From the NCBI GenBank assembly GCA_009792885.1, contig WMCF01000151.1, forward strand, positions 374,763-438,762: a DNA stretch of 64,000 bases, in the 5' to 3' direction. A program made the position numbers and the translations under genes. A model generated the notes under the pieces. It was given only the letters and a program-made list of their open reading frames with translations. It searched no databases and had not been told where the DNA came from. This stretch comes from Eremophila alpestris peregrina (taxonomy: Eukaryota; Chordata; Aves; Passeriformes; Alaudidae). Below are positions 59,554 to 64,000 of this stretch, piece by piece (position 1 is the stretch's first letter; each line of letters opens with the position of its first letter).

Positions 59554-61538
59554 TTAGGGCAAGGAGCCTTTCTGGCTCTTGTCAGGCATCAGCTGTTCCC
59601 TGGATGCTTTTTCAAGACTGAAGGTGTCAGATCTGCATTTTGTTTTGGACAGACCCCACACAGCAACAGAACCTGCAGCTACCAGGATGATCAGGAGCTC
59701 TGGAGAGAAGAGTGCACAAGCAGAGACCCACTCACTGGCCTGGTCTTGGGACAGTTTTGCTGCTCAACACCATGAGCCAACAACCTGAGATGAGCAGTGT
59801 CCCTCGAGGGCAAGGGACAGACAGAGAGGAGGTGAGCTAGTACCTGATCACATGGAATGGCCTTCCCAAGGACATAACACAGAGCAATAATTAAGGCAGA
59901 GCAATAATTAAGCTGTGGTGTCAGGCTTCCCTTAGCCCTCCCAGCCCAGCAAAAGCAGCTACTGATACAGGTCTGAAACTGACCCCATCAGGATACTCAG
60001 TTTATAGCCCAAGGTAGGTAGGTCCAAGACCATGTGCAGCACTCCTGAGTCTCTCACACACCTGCAACAATCAAGATCCATGTGTAACCTTGACTCCTTG
60101 ATGGCACAGAGACCTCAGGGTCAGGCGTAGCTGAAGGCTCTGTGAGGAAAGAGAAACAAGTCTATAAGGCTTGCAACTCACCTTATGGTCAGCACTCAAA
60201 GCAGTTTTTAAGCCACACCTGGCTGAGTTCCCAGCTCACCTCAAGAACACCAGGAGGCGTTTTTCAATTTAAGCAAAACCTTATCTGTTGCTACTGTGAT
60301 TAAACCCACACTGGAGGGAAAAAGTCCTACTGGAAATGCATAACAGGGAAAGGTGGGAAATTTCCACGCTGCAGCTGGAACTGCAGCATCCCAGCCTGTC
60401 CTCATGGCACTGAGAAGCCACAGGTAAAACTAAAATGCAGCTCTTCACCTCACCTGCCAATTGAACAGGTGCACATATCAAACTCAAACGCAGTCTCTCA
60501 CACCTGCAGTAATCCCCCTCTCTCCACATCCTTGGAAACCCCCGGGTGAAGGAAGCCAGAAGTGCCCTCCCAAGCACCTCAGACAGCCAATGGGTCTGAC
60601 AAAGGATGCTCCAGAGCCGAGCAGCGCTGGTACCGACAGTTATTGGGGTGCAGACACAGCCGGAACACAAGCCCAGACACCGTGTCTGCAGCCCCTGGCC
60701 AGCGCTGATGACCCAGAACTTCCTCCTCATCCTCTTCCCTTCAGCCTGCCCCTTCCCCAGAGATCAGAGGAGTTGGGGAGGTGGAGAGATTCCAGTATCT
60801 TCTGGAAGCAGCTGCTGGGAATTGCATGTTCTGGAAGAAGGAAGGAAGTACTACAAAGGCCCTTCCCGAGGGAGCCCTGGGGGGCGTAATCGCCGTCCCC
60901 ACCAGAGGAAGCTGAAGGTGCGGTCCCCCGTAGCGCTTCCTCCACTCACAGCGACCCGCGGTGACCACAGCTGCCGCTGACCGGCCAGACACGGCGGGGA
61001 ACAAAGGCTTCGGTCCGGCTTGCCGCCCCCTCCCCCGGGCCGCCCCCGCCCGCACCCGGGGGCCCCACACCTGCGCTGCCGGCGGGCGGCACCGCCGAGC
61101 TCCTCAGCGGGGTCACCGCGGGGCCGCCGGGACTCGGCTCCGCCGAGGTCGCGGTCTCGCAGCCCCACTCGTCCCCGTCGTCCTCACAGTCGGGGTGGCC
61201 GTCGCAGCGCCAGTCCTGAGGGAAGCAGGGGGCGTCGGGCGCACACTGGAACTGGTCCGGGCGGCAGCGGGACGCGGCGGCTGCGGGGCACGGGCGCGTG
61301 AGGGGCGGCCGGGGGAGAGCCCCCCCCCGCGCCCCACAACGAGGGGATCCCGCGCGCGGGGAGCACGAGCGCTCCAGCCAATGAGAGCGAAGGGCGTGCG
61401 CGGGGAAACCAATGGGCACCGCCCGCCCGGCCGCTCCCCCAGCTCACCGTTGCCTGGCGGGAGCGGCAGAACCGGCAGCACCAGCGGCAGCAGCAGCAAC
61501 ACCGGGAGCCCCGGCAGCAGCAGTCGCGGCCCGGCCAT
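59554..61538 (-). CDS. CD320: CD320 (transcobalamin receptor), single LDLR-A module
   Basis: Four exons, 61538-61448, 61280-61071, 60139-60062 and 59699-59554, join in phase to 174 codons (human 282). The product is a single-pass plasma-membrane receptor for cobalamin-loaded transcobalamin. A strongly hydrophobic Leu/Pro-rich signal peptide (about 1-26) is followed by one LDL-receptor class A module with six cysteines at about 36, 43, 49, 56, 62 and 71. WRCDGHPDCEDDGDEWGC carries the calcium-binding acidic cluster and closely matches the second LDLR-A module of human CD320. A Pro/Ser/Thr-rich linker leads to a transmembrane helix (about 121-143, with Glu127 inside it), then a short tail ending MPDKSQKGSLP, similar to the human end. 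The first LDLR-A module and the linker between modules, present in mammals, are absent. The adjacent NDUFA7 and RPS28 agree with human 19p13.2. Confidence 0.92.
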
Positions 61539-61635
61539 GCCGCGAGACCGCACCGGAGGTACTCGCTGGGGCCGCCGCGCCGCTACAAACGCAGAGCGCG
61601 CAGGAAAAGCGCGTGCGCTCAAGCCTGACTTCCAC

Positions 61636-61722
61636 CAATAGGGTGCTCGCGAGGGCGGGCCCTTGAGGAGGCTCCGCCCACCTCCCGTGCGCTTCGGGAC
61701 GGGACCCCGGGGTGTCACGTGA
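61636..61722 (-). promoter_or_regulatory. CD320 CpG-island promoter with CCAAT and TCACGTGA sites
   Basis: Upstream of the CD320 start codon the sequence is CpG-rich. ACCAATAGG near 61634-61642 holds a CCAAT core, and TCACGTGA at 61715-61722 is a palindromic E-box of the USF/TFEB class. Confidence 0.5.
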
Positions 61723-62345
61723 TCGGGGAAGCGGCCCGCTCAGCCGGAGCCGCGCTCCCGGCGGCAGCAGAACCAGCCCCGCAGCCGTGCCTGTTCCAGC
61801 CTGCCCTGGAGCCAGCGCACGGAGCTGCCGCGGCCGGCTAAGCCTCTTCCCAGCTCCAGGAACAGCCGGGCTCTCCCGCAGTTCCCTGGAAATCCATCAG
61901 CACCGCGGTCGGCAGTGACCCCGGGAAGGGGCTGGACAGCGCTGTGCTGGGCCGAGCAGGGTGCGGTCACAGCAGGACAGTGGCCCTGGTGGTAGAGGGG
62001 GAGTGCCCCAGGCTGCTGAACTTTTCTCGCAGAGCCTGGACTCAGGGGGTGAACGAAACTGTGCTTTACTCAGTTTTGCTCTTCACTGACTGACTACAGC
62101 TTACAAGTGCACCTGTGCTGTGTCACTATTCCAACCAATCAATTATACTGGTATTAAACATCAGCAACTTGAAGAAATCAAATATGATAGACAAAATGGG
62201 GGGGTAGTAATTACAGCTTTATATACATTTATTAATCAGACATCAGCTCTCTCCAGCAGCCTGGAGCCACATCCAGCACAGCCTCCCAATCAGAGCTGCT
62301 CTGGAAGCACCTGTGCCCATCATGCAGCCTCAGCTCACTCCCTGC

Positions 62346-63722
62346 TCACAAGTAGGGCTCGTCCTTGGAAATTTCCCACTTCCTAAGTGGTGGTCCTGGT
62401 GTCACTGGTTTCTTCCCTGTTGTTGTCACTGCAGCGCCTGAACTGGGGTAGAGAAAGGAGGAGAGAGAAGAGGATTTAGCAACACTCTGGAAATCACACT
62501 TGAATTTGATCAGAAGTCTAGGCTGCAGAATAGTGCTGGAGGTGTTAATCAGAGTCACAGAATAGTTTGGATTGGGTGGGACTTTAAAGCCCAGCTCAGT
62601 CTAGCCCCTGCCATGGGCAGGGACACCTTCCACTATCCCAGGTGGCTCCAAGCCCTCTCCAACCTTGAACACTTCCAGGAATGGGGCAGCAACAGCTGCT
62701 CTGGACAACCTATTGTCAGGGCCTCCTCACCCTCCCAGCCAACAATTTCCTCCCGATATCTCATCTATCCCTGCCCTCTGGCAGTGGGAAGCCATTCCCT
62801 GTGTCCTGTTCCTCCAGCCCTTGTCCCAAGTCCCTCTCCAGCTCTCCTGGACCTCTTTAGGCCCTGGAAGAGGCTCTGAGGTTTCTCTGGAGCCTTCTCT
62901 CCTCCAGGTGAACACCCCCAGCTTTCCCAGCCTGGCTCTAGAGCAGAGGGGCTCCACCCTCGGAGCATCTCTGTGGCTTTCTTTGGACTCATTGCAACAG
63001 GTCGTTTCTTGGAGGCCCCAGAGCTGAACAGATGCTCCAGGTGGAGTCTCACCAAAGCACAGTAAATGAACTTCCTCCCACCTCACATATTTCCAAGAAA
63101 AGGTAGACCCAAATAATAAGTTCCACATTCTTCTGCCAATCTGGATAACTCCCCACTGCCGCTGGGCGCGTTCTGTGTTCTTGGTGCAAATCAGGAACAG
63201 GGATGACCCCGCTCCGCAGCAGCAGCGGCGCAGCACCGCCCGAGTCAGACGTACCTGCCAGCCTGTGACCCCGCGGGCAGGGTTCTCTGCGCCGCCGCCA
63301 CCACCACGGGCGGCAGCGACTCCCGGCGCCCGTCCCGGTTGCAGTAATAGTTATTGGCGAATTTGTGGCTGGGGCCCACCGGGAGCCGCGGCGGCGGCTG
63401 GGTCCTAGGCAGAGAACGACCCGAGCGTCAGCGGCGGGGCCGGGGTGGGGGCGGCTCAGCGCCCCGCCCGCCGCCCGGCCCGGCCCGGCCCCGGCACCTC
63501 TTAGCGATCTCCTCGTAGCGCAGCTGTAGCTTCGCCTGAAGATCCCGCTGCAAGGCAAGGCCAGAGCAGCTCAGGCGGGGCTGCCGCCCTGCGCCGGGGG
63601 CTCCGCGGAGCCAGGGGCGCAGTGCAGCGTCTCGCGGGGCAGAGGAGCCCCGATCCCGGGACCGTTCTTACCCCCGCCAGGAAGTTGCGGAGCCGCTGGA
63701 TCAGACGAGTTGCCGTCGCCAT
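62346..63722 (-). CDS. NDUFA7: NADH dehydrogenase 1 alpha subcomplex subunit 7
   Basis: Four exons, 63722-63672, 63547-63498, 63404-63255 and 62442-62346, join in phase to 115 codons (human 113). The product is an accessory subunit (B14.5a) of mitochondrial complex I on the inner membrane. Highly conserved blocks are MATATRLIQRLRNFLAG, DLQAKLQLRYEEIAKRTQPP, LPVGPSHKFANNYYCNRDGR with RESLPP, and the C-terminal PVTPGPPLRKWEISKDEPYL. The mature protein keeps its N-terminus, and no targeting presequence is seen, as in mammals. Intron 3 contains a 500-bp CR1 copy. The start codon is 133 bp from that of the divergent RPS28 gene, so the two share a promoter. Confidence 0.97.
62555..63062 (-). mobile_element. 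CR1 LINE 3' fragment in NDUFA7 intron 3
   Basis: A reversed CR1 tail beginning GAGTCACAGAATAGTTTGGATTGGGTGGGACTTTAAAG and running through CTTTAGGCCCTGGAAGAGGC to CAGATGCTCCAGGTGGAGTCTCACC. It lies in the same orientation as the host gene. Confidence 0.92.
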
Positions 63723-63854
63723 CTTGGCCGCGGTGAAGGGCAGGGGCGCGGGGGGCGCCGGGAGCGCGCGCGCAGAACGCTGGGTCTCGCGAGACTTGGA
63801 GCTTTATAATACGACGCGGGGAGTCACCGCCCCTTTCCGCGCTCCGGAGCCGCC
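63723..63854. promoter_or_regulatory. Bidirectional NDUFA7/RPS28 promoter
   Basis: Only 132 bp separate the two start codons. The palindrome TCTCGCGAGA at 63785-63794 is a known housekeeping and bidirectional-promoter element. A TATA-like TTTATAA at 63803-63809 is followed by a pyrimidine stretch CCCCTTTCC near 63829-63837, suitable as a 5' TOP start for the ribosomal protein mRNA. The whole stretch is CpG-rich. Confidence 0.75.
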
Positions 63855-64000
63855 ATGGACACGAGTCGCGTGCAGCCCATCAAGCTGGCCAGGGTTGGTA
63901 TGGGCACTCGGGAGGCCGGGCCGGGCTGGGCTGTGCTGCACCGCGACACCGCGCTGACCCTCCACTCTGTCCCTGCAGGTCACCAAGGTGCTGGGCCGGA
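63855..64000 (+). CDS. RPS28: Ribosomal protein S28 (eS28), 5' part only
   Basis: Exon 1 (63855-63893) encodes MDTSRVQPIKLAR, and exon 2 starts at 63979 with VTKVLGR before the window ends. This is identical to the start of vertebrate RPS28, a component of the small ribosomal subunit near the mRNA exit. The first intron is only 85 bp. Its donor reads AGG followed by GTTGGT, weaker than usual, but the phase and the conserved R-V junction support it. The gene is truncated by the window edge, not by mutation. Confidence 0.96.
   Translation, partial: MDTSRVQPIKLARVGMGTREAGPGWAVLHRDTALTLHSVPAGHQGAGP

Overview
The window is vertebrate nuclear DNA, almost certainly from a bird. It carries many 3'-truncated CR1 LINE copies in both orientations, an avian-type solo LTR starting TGTCATGGTTT and ending in CCAGGACA, short introns, CpG-rich promoters and an arrangement compact enough for a microchromosome. 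Two assembly gaps lie inside simple repeats. I recognise eight functional protein-coding genes and one decayed gene by reading exons and splice sites.

Layout: 1-8.6 kb has no gene I recognise. 8.6-22.7 kb (minus) is a complete 11-exon glutamate transporter of the SLC1/EAAT family, closest to EAAT5 (SLC1A7). 24.4-31.3 kb (minus) is a FYB/PRAM1-family immune adaptor with one helically extended SH3 domain. 32.7-34.5 kb (plus) is POLE4. 36.0-46.3 kb (plus) is a decayed cystine-knot gene that I interpret as pinhead (PNHD). 47.9-50.2 kb (plus) is an intact TGF-beta-superfamily gene, ADMP. 52.9-55.8 kb (minus) is an electrically silent Kv8-type potassium channel subunit resembling KCNV2. 59.6-61.5 kb (minus) is a short CD320 (transcobalamin receptor) with a single LDLR class A module. 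62.3-63.7 kb (minus) is NDUFA7, head-to-head with RPS28, whose first exon and the start of its second reach the window end.

Context: CD320-NDUFA7-RPS28 is the same neighbourhood as human 19p13.2, which also holds PRAM1. An EAAT gene next to a FYB-family gene recurs in human (SLC1A3/FYB1 on 5p13, SLC1A7/FYB2 on 1p32, and more loosely SLC1A6/PRAM1 on 19p13), so the left half looks like one member of a genome-duplication paralogon. The pinhead-ADMP pair is an ancient chordate linkage with roles in embryonic patterning, absent from placental mammals. Here ADMP has a clean 375-codon reading frame, while its partner shows a frameshift, an in-frame TGA where a cysteine is expected, a degraded splice acceptor and a terminal exon in the wrong frame. 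That contrast is the most interesting feature of the window.

All identifications come from recognising protein motifs and splice sites by eye; no alignment or database search was run.
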